DNA of 64,000 nucleotides, taken from contig NC_134120.1 of NCBI RefSeq assembly GCF_040939455.1, positions 565,501 to 629,500 of the forward strand, in the 5' to 3' direction. The DNA is from Microcebus murinus. Its lineage: Eukaryota > Chordata > Mammalia > Primates > Cheirogaleidae. The position numbers were made by a program, and so were the translations under genes. Below the pieces are notes generated by a model that was not told the DNA's origin, did no database searches, and saw nothing but the letters and a program-made list of their open reading frames with translations. Below are positions 1-12,883 of this stretch, piece by piece (within the stretch, counting starts at the first letter, position 1; the number at the start of each line of letters is the position of its first letter).

Positions 1-3000
1 ATCAAAGATTACTTTTATTACATAGGCAAATCATAGATGCTACATTAGCATTTATGGGGGAAATACTAGATGTCATAACTCTTGATTCAGTTTCTAAAAA
101 GGAGCTCCTGCCTTTGGGAGACACGGAAACTTCTGTGGGCAGAGGTGTGATGCTGGGACCTCCTTCCAGGCAGGGGGGTGGGCGGAGGGGCCGCAGGGGG
201 GCCTGGGCACCCAGCGACAGGTCCCTAACTCTGCACGTTCAAAATTCTCTGCAACAGAAGTGAAAGACCAAAAAGTTGTTCGAGATTAAGTCTGAAAGAT
301 ACGCACTGAACAGGGCGCCACCCTAAGTCACAGGGCGTCGTGCGTTTCTCTGTCTGCGTGTAAACAGCGTTAGACGGCTGCGTGACCAAACACACAAGGA
401 GCTGTGCCGACAGACTCCCACTCCAGCCTCTGCCCTCGGGCCTCCCCTCGAGAGCCTCTGCGAACTGGCTTACATTCACCAAAGAGCCAGAGGCTGCCTG
501 AGGGCCTCCTGGGGCCTCGGGAAAGCCCGGTCCCCAGCCCTGGGGACAGCGGGTCCCCACCCTCGAGGAGCCCCCAGAACCTCACGACAGCTCCTCCGGC
601 AGAAACCAGAGTGAGGCAGCCCTTTCGTCTGGACGGTTTGGGCAAAATCCTTTCAGTTCTCCATGTTCCAAGTGAGCCCATCGCGCAGGACGCTGAAAAG
701 GCTCCTCTGATCCTCCGCCCCGGGAGAGGAAGCTACAGACCTGTGTGTCAGAGACTGGCGTGGCCCGAGGGGCCAGCGACACCAACCCTGAGGACTCGAG
801 ACTCTGTCCTAACCAGAGCAGCCAAAGGCCTGCCAACCAGAGACGTTTGGGGCTTTTCTCCCTAACTTAAAAGGAGAACAAAAAAAGGCTATCAGCGTGT
901 TTCCCAGCCATTTCAGCAGGCTCTGGGCCTCTGGGGGGTGGGGGCCGCGCCCAGGACCACCCAGCGACTCGGCCAGAGGCCCAGCCGCAGCCTGCAGGTG
1001 CCGCAGACCGGCCCCCCCAGAAGGTCCTTCCACGCCAGAGGTCGGCCTGCCTGGAGGGCAGCCCAGAGTCCGGCTGGAAGGGGAAGGGTGGACGCCCAGC
1101 ACAGCTGTGCCCCTCGGACACCGGCGTGGTTGCCGGCTTGTGGGGGCCATGACTTGCCATGTTCCTGACCACGCAGCGTCCAGCACCCCTGCCCTGCCCA
1201 TGGGACCTCACAAACCATGTGCTTTTAATCCAAGGTCCGACAAGGCCATTAACCAAACTTTCTGCGCTGGGCTTCCGTTTCTGTAACGGTCTGGAAAGGC
1301 CCTGGGGGCTCCCTGACCAGTGTCCTCCCATCCAAGGGACTGGTCTCCCAAACCCTCCACCGGGGCCGTGGCTGTGCAGCTCCAGAGCACGCAGGCCTCT
1401 CTCCTCGCCGCTGTGGTCCGGCCCACAGGGAGGAGGCTGCAGGGGAGGGCACCCCGCCCAGGAGGAGGCAGAGACCTGGAGATGTCGGGAGGGAGGAGGG
1501 GCAGGGGGCCCGGGCTGGGCGGTGACCGCAGCCTGTGAGGACGCACTTACCCCGCTCCTGCCACCCCCACTTCCTGGCGTCTCGGCCTGGCCCCCAGTGA
1601 CGCTGGGCAGGTGCCAGCAGCCCATCCCCACCCGCTGCTCCCAGACCCACACCCGGCAGCGCTCCTGAGGGACCCCAGCCCTCGACCTGCCCCCGTGCCT
1701 GCGCTGGGCAAGTCGGGAAGGGACGGGGGTTTCTGGGCCCCCAACCCCTTCTCAGACGTCCCCAGAGCCACGGCTAACCTGTCCCTGCAGACGTGGAGCT
1801 CTGGCAGTGAATGTTCGGGCCACACCTGCCCAGGGTTGCTCAGGAAACGAGAACAGGAAACCGGACAGCCCACCAGGTGAGGCAGGGTGGGCACAAACGG
1901 GTCAGGAGCTGAGGCCACGACCGACTCGCTCTCTGCCGACAAGATGCTGAAGTCGTCCCTGCTCAGACCAGAGCTCGCTCCTGACCTGCGAGTCTGGACA
2001 CAGGCCACGGCAAGACCTGGACTTCGTTGCTGAGAGGCAAAGTGTGAGGCCGACTCGGTGGTTCAGGACGAGACACGGGCCACGGCAAGACCTGGACGTC
2101 GGCGCTGAGAGGCAAAGCGCGTTAATGCCCCTGGAGACAGGCCAGGCTCACCTCCGGACACGTGGACCCGCCGGTCTCAGGGCAAGAGTCTCTCCCAGGC
2201 TCCCCGCTGAGAGCGAAGGGAGGTTCGAGGACCGGCCTGCATGCGCAGCCCGGAGGGCAAGTGAGGAGCCCGTCGAGCCCTGAGCCTCAGGGGGAGACGC
2301 TGGAGCCGGAACAAGTGCGTCTCTGGGGCCGCCGCTCCGCAAACCTGGGGCAATTCCACGTCCTCAAGCTCTAGGCTACGTGGCCCCCAGGAGGCCACGG
2401 CAGTGGGAGGGCTCTGGGGAGACCCCGGCTCTCCGTGTCCGGCTGTGCCGCAGCCCGCTGGCCTCGCGGTTTGGAATCGCACTGCCATCACCGGTGCCAC
2501 CGAGGGCCATCAGAGCCTGGGAAGCTGCTCCCTAAGACTCAGAGATCTGGACGGTCCAGCTCGGCCACCAGAGCCTGGAGACGACCCAGTACCCCACGGC
2601 CTGGGGGCCACGAGAGTCGAACCTTCGCTGACCCCTGCCCAGCGCCACGCCCGCAGAGACCAGCGTCCCAGGAGCAAACCCCCGTCCACATTCCAAGGAA
2701 ATTACCTAAGGAGGCTGCAAGGGGGCTGTGTTTGGAGACAGACAAGACAGAGGCTTGCTTGTTACTGGTCCACAGGCTTATTTAATCTCATTCCAAATTA
2801 GCAGGAACTCTGAAATGTTCGAGTAATTTATACAACACAAGAAGGGTTTCATCAGACCTTTTGCAACTAACACTTTAGGGTAGCATAAAAGTTACCAATA
2901 TTCCTAAAATCTTCAATATCGAAGCCAAAAACCTAAAAGAAGCCATGTCTGAAATACACTGACTTGAACACATAGCTATTTCGGATCATCCGAACCAAGC

Positions 3001-3230
3001 AGGCTCTAAGTAAAAATGGTTCATTAAGCCTATTTTGCCCCTTGAAAATTTTACTTCTTTTTAAGAACTCAAGGCAAAAAAGCAATGTTTCACATATAGG
3101 ATTTTAACTCAGTAAATGTGTTGTAAATGTTACAAAGAGACTCACGTTAAAATGCTTCTGCCTTCCCAAAACCAGTTTCTTTTTACCTCTAAATTCCTCC
3201 TACCACTTTGCCCCTTTAAAGGCAAATCCA

Positions 3231-3408
3231 GGCCAGGTGCAGTGGCTCACACCTGTCATCCCAGCACTTGGGGAGGCCAAGGCAGGAGGGTCACTTGAGC
3301 CCAGGAGGTCAAGGCCGTAGTGAATGATGACAGCCCCACTGCATCCAGCCTGGGTGACAAAGCAAGACCTTGTCTCTAAAAAAATAAAATAAGATTTTTA
3401 AAAAATAA
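3231..3408 (+). repeat. Monomeric Alu-type SINE (right-arm-like)
   Basis: The block starts with GGCCAGGTGCAGTGGCTCAC, keeps the 7SL-like A/B-box region, and ends in a CAGCCTGGGTGACA segment followed by an A-rich tail with interrupted AAATAAAATAA. Only one arm is present. The segment before the tail resembles an Alu right arm (FRAM-like) without the second monomer. This supports a primate source. Family assignment is from recalled consensus. Confidence 0.8.
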
Positions 3409-3693
3409 AAGGAGGTTCAGAGACTATGCTAGCTGTAGATAACTAAACATATTAAAACCTCAAAAGGTGGAACTTTCCATGAGCCTGTTCTAGAAGGAAG
3501 AAAAAGATGCATGGACAGCCTGGAGAGACACAGCAGGTGCTCGATGAAATCTGGTGAGATGATTCGGTGAGTGAAGGAAAAACCATTTAAACTTTAGTTT
3601 CTTTAGGCTAATAAAAAAAAAAAACTGTAAAAGCCACCACCTGAAAACTGCCACTTAGAAACACTCCCGTGTAAATGGCGTCTCCTAACACGG

Positions 3694-3833
3694 CACACGG
3701 CCACCGTCACTGGCACATGGTCACCGTCACCAGCACACGGCCACTGTCACCAGCACAAGGTCACCGTCACCGGCACATGGCCACCATCACCGGTACACGG
3801 TCACCGTCACCAGCACACGGCCACCGTCACCAG
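3694..3833. repeat. 20-bp tandem repeat, about 7 copies
   Basis: Successive 20-bp units read CACACGGCCACCGTCACYRG with alternating substitutions. It lies inside an NFATC1 intron. The run is open in one plus-strand frame (a His/Thr/Ser-rich string), but this is a product of the repeat period and not a gene. Confidence 0.9.
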
Positions 3834-6618
3834 CGCCCGGCGCAGGGTGGGCAGGAAACCCGGCCCCTGCCCGGAGAGGCCGAGAGGCCTTCGCTGACGC
3901 TACGACAAACGGCCTGAACTTCCGACGCTGTGTCTAGGGGTGGCTCTGGCCGGACCCCGACTTCCGCGCAGCCCCCCAAGCTGTGCCAGTGGAAGCCGCC
4001 TTCCAGCAAACTCGAAAATAACTCCGAACCACGGATTCTATCAAACGCTCTCGGAACACTCTCAGAAGCATTTTAATTTCTCCGACTTCAGCGAGACCGC
4101 GGTATCCTTCTCTGAAGTCCGCGGGCCCATCAGAGCCGCGCACCGACACGGGCCCCCAAGCGGCCTGGTGAGAAGACCCCAGGGCGCCCACGGCCCATGG
4201 CGGGACAAGCCCCGCGCACTGCTCCCGGGGCGGGGTCACAGCGCAGCCGCCCCACGGGGAGGGCGGCAGCCGTGCCGTGGCAGGTTCTCCAGCCCAGACT
4301 CTGGAGGTGACTGAGAACACGGCACGCCAGCTGCGCACTCGGAGCCCCAGCGCCGTGCGTGCACGGGCCGAAAGGTGTCCGTGGGGAAGGAAGCCTGGCC
4401 CCGCTGTCTCACCGGCAAATCAACCCAGCATGCATTGCTGCAGCGGCCTCCAGCTGCCCCGGAGCACCCGCTAACGAGCTCGCCTGGAAACGCGTCTCGC
4501 GGGACCAGGAAACATATTTTGATGTGGAACCAAAACAGTGGGAAAGGTCAGCTGCAAACCCTGGAGATAGCCCGGTGCGCTCACGAGCCTTGTTTGTTTG
4601 CACAGCCCACAGGAATGTCGGACATCACGGCTCGCCAGGGCTGCTCTGTCACCAACAGATAAAAGTGGCAGAGCCCTTTGGCCGCAGAATGACTGCTGAG
4701 ACTCCCAAGCACAGGAAAAACACGGCAGCCTGCTTCCAGCCACAGAACCAAAGGCAGGTCCGGCGCGGGCAGGGGGGAAACACCAGGGCAGAGGCGCCAA
4801 GGACACCACGGCCGGGCAGGCCATGCCGGGGCCGGCGTCAGGCTCCGTGAGAAAGGCACCCACCCGGCGTGGGCTGCAGGGCTGAGCTGGGGCCCCCAGG
4901 TCCCTGCACGGGGCCCTGGCCCCAGCGTGGCCGTCTGTGTGCAGGATCTTCACGGTTTCCCAGCTCAGGTCAGCACAGGCCTGACGCGCAGGACCAGCGT
5001 CCACGGGAAAGGGACAGACAGCGACACGCACCGAGGGCAGACTGCGTGAAGGCACACAGGCAGGCAGCGGCAGGAATACACGCCCGCCTCACAAGGAGCT
5101 GGCCCCGCAGACAGCCGGACCCTGGAGGTCCCTTCCTGCCACCGTCTGCCCGCAGCTCCGGCAGCCCAGGAAACGAGACGCGGGGTTTCCCGACGCGGCC
5201 CAGCTTCTCAGGAAATGCTCCCCACTTCCAGCTGCAGCTACGCCCGGTGCCGTCACCCTGCCCCCATCTCACATGAGCAGGGGGACAGTGACCTCCGCCG
5301 CCATGAAAACGCAGACAGAACTGAGCAGGGGCCTGACTGTGTGCTTGAGAGCCAGCTTTAAAATATTATTTTTATTTAAATAAAAATTTCAGTGACAGCA
5401 CAGCAGGCATAAACAGCTCTTAAATTTCTCAAATGCCACCAAACGGACTCTTCAAACTCCTGTGTGCACGAACTAAACGCAGGCCCCGAGACAGACTCTG
5501 CCTCGCACCTCACCGCGCCCAGAGCAGGAGCCGGGGCGGGCGGGGATGCCCAGCGAGGTCCAGGAAGGGCCGTGTCACCCCACCCCGGCCTCGCGGGCTG
5601 CCTCTCTGAGGTCCCTGGTCCTCTGCTTGGCCTCGAGCACCTGTGGCTCAGCTGGGCTCGTTCACAGCCTAGAGCGGAGCCGCCCGCACAGCTCTGACCC
5701 TGCACCCGCCAGGCTCAGTGGCAGCTGCGGGAGGGCGGGAGGGGCCCAGCGCCGCAGTTTCCGCCACCGTGACCTCGCCAACTGCCTTTCATCTCAGGGG
5801 CACGCGCGCCCTGCCACCCAGCCTAGCCTGCGATGAAGGCGGGCAGGAGAGGCGGAACCTGGCAGTCCCAGGCCTGCGCTGCCCGCAGAGGGCTGGGCGG
5901 CCCCCGCCCTGACACCACAGGCTGTAAAGACGGGGCAGAAAACTGTTCCCCAAACGTGAAAACCCCAGGCAGGCTGGGGGACCCAGTGAGGCCGGCGGCC
6001 CCTGCACCGGCTGAAAGACCAGCAGCCACGGACCAGGAGCAGGAGCTCGCCCGAGCCCTCCCCGCCGGGCTGCCAGCCAGCGCCGCGTCTCCGGGGAGCA
6101 GGGGCTGTGCTGTTCTCGAGACGCGGCTCTGGGGATTGCTGAGCCGAGTCCCATCTGCACCTGGCGCGGCAACGGCAATTAAGACACAAGAGGCAGCGCA
6201 GAGCCCGGTCCGCGCTACTGAGAAGGCAGCTGTGCGCGCCCGTCTGTGAGCCCCTGTGGGCAGATCGTGCCCAGAAGCCACGTGCTGCAGCCCAAGCCCG
6301 GAGGCTGCGAGCACAGCCTTCCCCGACGGGGACTGTGCAGAGCGCGGTTAGCGCGAGGGCGTCAGCACAGAAGGGGCCTGGAGGGGGCAGATGCCACGTG
6401 GGGGACGGCCACGTGCAGACGAAGGCAGAGACCCAGTCCCTTCCGTGGGCCAAGGACTCTCCCCGAAACACCGGGGCTCAGGGCGCGGCCTGAGACAGAC
6501 CCGCACCAGCCCCGGTAGGCCCCCGCGGAAGCCCCATCCTGACTTTCCGTCTCCCGGGCCACCAGGGAGTCCCCGCCCGGGGCTGGGCCGGACGCGGCCA
6601 CCCGCCACAGCCACTCAC

Positions 6619-7714
6619 CTCACGTAGGAGGGGGGCGCCAGGGACTTGGGCTTCGCCCACTGGTAGGGGTGCGGCGGCACCGACAGGTACTGCTCGCAGA
6701 AGGCGCCCTTGCGGATGTGCTGGAAGGAGAAGTCCTCGGGCGCGAAGTCGGGCGCGGGCGGGGCGGCGCCCAGGTCCTCCCCGGCCGGCTCCACCTTGAG
6801 CGCCACGGAGGGCGAGTGCTCCAGGCCGGTCTTGCGGGACTTGACGGGGACGCCGTCGCCCAGGTCCAGGCTGCCGTCGGTGGTCAGCGCGTTGATGGCC
6901 GCCACGATGGCCGAGCTGGTGTACTGCGTGGTGCTGCCCAGCCAGGTGTCGTCGGTCACACTGACGCGGGGGGAGCCGTGCCGGGACGGCGTGGGCGAGT
7001 GGTGGGGCGAGCAGGCCGCCTGCCGGCCGTTGAGGCTGTACTTGCGCTTGTTGCAGGGCGACGCCGGCCGGGAGCCGCCCCGCGCGCCCAGCCAGCTCTC
7101 CTCCGTGACGCTGGCGCGCGGCGAGGGGCAGGGCGAGTGCCGCGGGGAGCCCAGCAGGGTGCAGGCCCCCAGCCCGCGGGGAAAGCCGTCCTCGGGGTCC
7201 GTGGTCTTGGGGGACACGCAGGGAGACTGCCAGGGCGACGTCTGCGGGGACGTGCAGGGGAACGAGTAGTTGGACTCGTAGGAGGAGGCCTCGGAGTTGC
7301 AGCTGCGCGAGGACAGGCTGCTGGCCGGGCTGAGGCAGGCGGGGTCGCGGTAGGCCTCCAGGCCGGGCAGGCTCAGCGTGGCCGTGGGCCGCTTGGCGCC
7401 GGGGAGCACGTCCTCCACCTCCACGTCGTGGAAAAACGGGCTGCTGCTGTGGTGCAGGCCCAGGTACGAGGTGATCTCGATGCGGGGGCTCTCCAGGGCC
7501 GGGGCCCCGTCCGGCCGGACGCCGGCGGCGGACAGGAAGTACCCCGAGGACGTGCCGTCCATGGCGGCCCCGTAGCCCGCAGAGTGACTCGCTGGCACGG
7601 CCGAGAGGCCCGCGGTGGCGGTCTGCAGGTCGTGGCACGGGGCTGGCAGCGAGGGGTGCGGCGTGGGGAGAGGCAGGGCGGAGCCGATGCTGGCGGGCGC
7701 ATAGCTGTAGTGCT
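6619..7714 (-). CDS. NFATC1: NFATC1 large regulatory-domain exon
   Basis: This exon encodes most of the NFAT homology (regulatory) region of NFATc1, the calcium/calcineurin-controlled transcription factor that moves from cytoplasm to nucleus when dephosphorylated. It has a clean acceptor (CCTTCCAG before AGCACTAC) and donor (TACGTGAG then GTGAGT). Its 1096 nt give 2 nt, 364 codons and 2 nt, in phase with both upstream first exons. Visible motifs, N to C: the PxIxIT calcineurin site SPRIEIT (7470-7490), the serine-rich block SPASSLSSRSCNSEASSYES, Ser-Pro boxes each ending in SVT(E/D)(E/D)(S/T)WLG, the NLS core KRKYSLNG (about 7038-7049), and an LxVP-type second calcineurin site in CEQYLSVPPHPYQW (about 6658-6692). 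The whole exon is CpG-rich. One Ser-Pro step of the later SP box reads PSR (codon 6981-6983) where the human protein, as I recall it, has PSP. Large open frames on the other strand are shadows. Confidence 0.96.
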
Positions 7715-8237
7715 CTGGAAGGAGAGAGGACACGGCATGAGGACACGGCATGAGGGCACGGCGTCCCGGGCACGGCCCTGCGGGCAGCCCCCACCCAGCC
7801 GCTGCGGAGAGGCCGCTGCCCGCACCCCGGGAGAGGCCTCCGCGGTGTCCTGAGACCCCCGTCCCGCCGGGCCGGCAAGGGCCAGGGCCCTCAACACTTC
7901 CCGCCGCTGCCATGTCCCCCAGACAGCTGCAGGGTGGGTCCCCTCGCTGTCTTCTGCTCTTACTCAGAAGTTGCCCTCCCCGACCACACTAGCTTGCTTT
8001 CAGTGCCCTAACCCAACCATGGGGAAACCTCTCTCGTTTATTTTTCCTCCTTAATGTGTATCACAGTCTGACAATGTGTATTTTCATTCATTCCTCTCAT
8101 CCGTCATCTCTTTGATGAGTAGAAACTGAGTTCCACAAGGACAGGAAATTTTGCCCACCTTAGTTTAGTTTGGTTTACTGCTGTCTTCAGAACCTAGGAT
8201 TGTGCCTGGCACGTAACATGTGTTCAATTTGTTTAAC

Positions 8238-9350
8238 GGATGTATGGATAATGGATGGATGAATGGTGGATAGATGAATGGTGGATGGATGGATGATGGA
8301 TGGATAGATGATGGATGGATGGTGGATGGTTGGATGGGTAGATGGTGGATAGATGAATGGTGGATGGTGAATGGAGGGATGAATGGTAGATGGAGGTGGA
8401 TGGATAGATGATGGATAGATAGATGGAGGTGGATGGATGGATGATGGATGGATGGTGGATGGATGAAGGATAGATGATGGATGGTGGATGGATGGATGGT
8501 GAATGACAGATGGTGGATGGATAGATGGATGGATGGTGGATGGTGGATGGATGGATGGAAGATGGATGATGGATGAGTGGTGGATGGATGAAGGATAGAT
8601 GATGGATGGTGGATGGATGGATGATGAATGACAGATGGTGGATGGATAGATGGATGGTGGATGGATGGATGGAAGATGGATGATGGATGAGTGGTGGATG
8701 GATGAAGGATAGATGATGGATGGTGGATGGATGGATGATGAATGGATGATGAATAATGGATGGATAGATGATGGATGGTGGATGGATGGATGGTGGATGG
8801 ATGGTGGATGGATGAAGGATAGATGATGGATGGTGGATGGATGGATGATGGAGGATGGATGGATGGGTGGATGGATGGATGATGGAGGATGGATGGTGGA
8901 TAGATGGATGGATGGTGGATGGATGGATGGATGGTGGATGGATGGATGGTGGATGGATGGATGGTGGATAGATGGATGGATGGTGGATGTATGGATGGAT
9001 AGTGGGTGGATGGATGGATGGATGGTGGATGGATGGATGATGGAGGATGGATGGATGGGTGGATGGATGGATGGATGGTGGATAGATGGATGGTGGATGG
9101 ATGGATGGATGGTGGATGGATGGAGGATGGATGGGTGGATGATGGATGGATGGATGGATGGATGGATGATGGAGGATGGATGGATGGGTGGATGGTGGAT
9201 GGATTATGGATGGAGGATGGATAAGATGATGGATAGTGGATGGATGAAGGATAGACAATGGATGATGGATGGTGGATGGATGCTAGATTGATGGATGGAT
9301 GGATGGTAGGTAGAGGGATCAATGATGGATGATGGATGGAGGGAGGGATG
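8238..9350. repeat. GGAT/ATCC tetranucleotide array with higher-order period
   Basis: About 1.1 kb of (GGAT)n with interspersed GGT, GAA, GAC and AGAT variants. The variant block GGATGAAGGATAGATGATGG recurs at about 8461, 8586, 8700 and 8810, so the left half has a higher-order period of 110-125 bp, while the right half is purer. The array stays open in several frames for up to 400 codons (Pro-Ser-Ile-His strings on the minus strand), which is expected when the unit has no stop codon and is not evidence of a protein. Confidence 0.95.
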
Positions 9351-11967
9351 TGTTTTAGGTACAGGGACCTGGACATGTAAGTAGATTTTCATAGGCTATT
9401 CACTGCCAAGGTGCCCCAATCCACACCTACAAAGAAAATCCCTCAAGAAGTGATAAAAACATAGATTCTGGGATCTCTCTCACAGAGATGCTCATGGGCT
9501 AGGAATCCATCTCTGAGGACAAATGCATGGCTAGATTTAAAAATCTTTATGTGTTAATTACACCTCAATAAAATATTTTTAAAATTATTACTGTAATTAG
9601 AAATTTTAACAGGAAAAACAGGCTTCTGGATTTCTGATTTGAAAAAGACTTTTTATGACATCTTGGAACCTCATCATCACACACCTGGCGGCGAGCGTTC
9701 CAAGGTCTCTGAATAATGGAGACGGCACATGGAAACCCTATCTCCGTCTCGGGTTCGCTCTGGCCTGAGGACACTCTGCTCGGGGACGGCGCTGCCCTCT
9801 GCCGTGTCCTGTTCAGACACCAGTGAGGACGAACCACACAAGCCCGGGTCTCCAAGTGCGGTGCAAACGCCACCATGTTCACCAACAGGAACAGCTGCCA
9901 CGCCCAACGGGGGACCCACTTCCACCGTCACGGATTTCCAGGAGCCACGCAGTGCCCTCCTGGGATCCTGCCTGGCAGAACCTTTGCCTTCGGAAGGTCA
10001 CGCCTCCATCGCTGTTTGCGACGCCCCGCGTGGCCTCTCCTCCACGTGGCTCGGCCCCCGCGCAGGAGCCCAGTGAGGGGACACCAGTGGCCCCCACCTC
10101 GGAGGGCCCCGGCCGCCCTCCCAAAATCCCAGACACGCTGGGCGGAGGCAGAGCCTGGCGAGGAGGAAACGCAACGGAGGGATCTGAAGCTGAGTCCTGC
10201 TCAAGACGCCTGCGGGCCGCGAGGGCCCCTCCCGCTCACGGAAAACCTGGCGGTCCTGGCGGTGCCCAGGTCCTGCCTCCCCGGCCGTGACGCCCCCCGC
10301 AGAGGACAGGGGCAGCGCAGTGTCCCCCACAGGCCCTGGGGAGCCGGGCGTTCACACAGTCAAGGAGCCCTGCTTTCCACCCAGCCGCACGCTGCAGCCA
10401 GGAGGCAGCCGCGCCCTGCCTGGCCTCCGGCGAGAACGCAAGGGCAGCCCTGGGGTCTGCTCCAGCCCTGGGACTGACGCACCCCTATCCACAGACCCCG
10501 CCACGCCCCCCACTACATGCTCACTGGTCACATCGCGAGAAAACCTGTGATCTATTGAACGTCAGATTGCAACCTTCTTAAACGTCACCCTGGAAAGCTG
10601 CTTCCTGGAGGAGAAGGTGAAGCCCTGGAGGAAGGAGCCCGGCCCCTCGCAGTCCCGGCCCCGCGCAGTCCCGGCCCAGGCATCGTGGTGACCACTCGCG
10701 ACGGCCTCTGCAGAGTCCCTGAGCCCAGGGCTGCCGCACGCACCACACGGCAGGGTCCCAGGAGGTCCCTCTGCCCAGGCGCCTGCACACCCGGTGTCCT
10801 GCGCCAGGCCTGTCCCAGGGAAAGCCCCGGCCCCAGCACGCTCTGCACCTGGGTGCTCGCCAAGTCCCCTGGTAGCAGGGGGCCGGCGCCCACGGGCCGG
10901 AGGAGGCTGAGTCTGTCCATGGGTGATGCTGGCTTCTCCAGGAGGGTCTCACCCTGGAGCCACCAGGGGCTCCACCCGCCAGACGCTGAGCCGTTCTCTC
11001 CCTGTCTGCTCTGTATTTTCACCAAAAACTGCACGAAAAATACACCTTGCTAAACGTTTCTTCACAGCCACTGCCTGTGTCTACGCGATCATACATGTGC
11101 TGCATAAACACAGGCATGTTCACGTGCACACACGCATTCAGAGGCTCTCCTCCGATGTTTCCCAAATCAGAGCTTCTACTTTTAGGGAACTGCGTTTCAA
11201 AGCCCTAAGGTATCGACAGCCTCTCTCCATCTTCGAGTAAGAAGTCAGACGCTAACTAACTTACTCAGAGCCGAGGCGGGCAGGACGGAGCACGGAGAGC
11301 GCTGTGTTACTGCGTGGGGCCTTCACACTCTCAACGAGCAGAATATTAATGACGCAGGTGTGAAATCATTATTTACAGGACAGGTTTTCTGGTGATCGGG
11401 GCTCAACAAATAGCTTCACTGCGGCCACACAGGTCAAGTGTTTTCCTCGCTCCCGCGGGGCGCTGCTCCCTGCCGACCACAGCCCCTCTGCCCCCCCAGG
11501 GCCCTGCCACGCCGCGTGGCCTGCAACTGCATTTCCTTGCGAAGTTTCTCTCATGACGCTGCCCTCCCACGGCCCACCGGCCTCTCCAGCCATCTCCGGC
11601 GTCTGGACCAGTCGGCCCTGGTCTTCAGACACCCTCTAGTCACAGACACCGCTCACACCTGGGCACCCACCTGCGCCAGCACACCTGCGCCAGCTCCGTA
11701 CCCAAAGGGCCACGTCCTGTGGCCTCTGCTCCTTACAGGGTGGCCTGAGGCCCCCAGGAGGCCCATGGGCCCCGAGCAGGAAGACGCGGGGGCTCTGGCT
11801 TCTCTGACAGGTGTGTGCGGGTGACACTCACCTGCGGGACCAGGTCCACCTCCAGACGTGCTGTCCTTGAGGTGCAAACGTCCTGACTAAGGTGACAATG
11901 AGTGTAACCCCTCCCACAGGACGGCGTCCGTGCCAGGCCCAGCGCCCACCCTTGGCGGGAAGTGGAC

Positions 11968-12317
11968 GTACCAGGAGCCCCCGCTTGTCTAGGACCCTCG
12001 TTCCGTGTGAAGCAGGAGTACCGGGGGCCCCCGCTTGTCTAGGACCCTCGTTCCGTGTGAAGCAGGAGTGCCGGGAGCCCCCGCTTGTCTAGGACCCTCG
12101 TTCCGTGTGAAGCAGGAGTGCCGGGGGCCCCCGCTTGTCTAGGACCCTCGTTCCGTGTGAAGCAGGAGTGCCGGGGGCCCCCGCTTGTCTAGGACCCTCG
12201 TTCCGTGTGAAGCAGGAGTGCCGGGGGCCCACGCTTGTCTAGGACCCTCGTTCCGTGTGAAGCAGGAGTGCCGGGGGCCCACGCTTGTCTAGGACCCTCG
12301 TTCCGTGTGAAGCAGGA
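11968..12317. repeat. 50-bp minisatellite, 7 nearly identical copies
   Basis: Seven tandem 50-bp units share the core CGCTTGTCTAGGACCCTCGT and differ only at a few sites (GTACCAGGAG/GTGCCGGGGG at the start; CCCCGC versus CCACGC). The near identity implies recent expansion or ongoing homogenisation. It lies in an NFATC1 intron. There are no variable spacers, so it is not CRISPR-like. Confidence 0.95.
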
Positions 12318-12823
12318 AGGAATCTGACACTCAGGGACAAACTTTCACTTTAAACAAAATTGCTGACTCCGGAAGACCAGAGGCAGCAGGAGGGGCTGGT
12401 GGAGCAAGAGCCCAGCAGACCCGCACCTGCCCTCGGCCGCCTCGGCCCTCAGAGGTGTCTGCGAGGGCCCGGCAGGGCTTTCCGGGCCTTTCCAGCCTCC
12501 CGCTGGCCATCCAACCCCAGGGAGACATAGCCGAGGTTGAGGAACACGGAGCCCCCGAACTTTCTCTCCCCCCGATAGAAGAATATTTATTTCCTTTTGA
12601 GACACGGCAGACCCCCAGCTGAGCTACATTCGAGGGAAGGAAGGAAACGATGAAGCACTTTTTAGAAAACTCCCAGCAATGAGCACGGCAAGCCTTGGGG
12701 CCCCCACCCTAAGACTCAGCGCCTGGGCTGGCAACGGAGGGGCAATCACCACCGCTGGAAGGTTCTAAGTGAAGCGGGCAGCAGTCCGACGGCGCCCGAG
12801 TGAAAGCCATCTCTGGGGCTGCA

Positions 12824-12883
12824 GCAGGAGCGGGGCTCGCAGGAGCGGGGCTCGCAGGAGCGGGGCTCGCAGGAGCGGGGCTC
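12824..12883. repeat. 15-bp tandem repeat, 4 copies
   Basis: Four perfect or near-perfect units of GCAGGAGCGGGGCTC in GC-rich intronic DNA. No function is evident. Confidence 0.85.

Larger units (their letters stand above)
1..6618 (-). other. NFATC1 intron, 3' of the regulatory-domain exon
   Basis: This stretch follows the donor site of the large NFATC1 exon and runs off the left edge. I looked for the next exon, which should open the Rel-homology region, and found no matching reading frame, so it lies outside the window. The sequence is GC-rich with many short open frames and no coding signature. Apart from the Alu monomer at 3231 and the 20-bp repeat at 3694, no gene or strong regulatory element is recognisable. 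An AT-rich patch at about 2760-3130 and another near 5360-5430 are unassigned. Confidence 0.75.

Noticed and set aside
6478..7878. Long alternative frames (394-466 codons) across the NFATC1 exon on both strands
   Set aside because: Shadows of a CpG-rich real exon; only the frame with SPRIEIT, KRKYSLNG and matching splice phase is supported.
8165..9376. Minus-strand open frames of 341-403 codons rich in His, Pro, Ser, Ile
   Set aside because: They are the translation of the GGAT/ATCC array in several frames at once; the unit has no stop codon.
11968..12317. CRISPR-like appearance of the regular 50-bp repeat
   Set aside because: Units are contiguous with no variable spacers, in a vertebrate intron.
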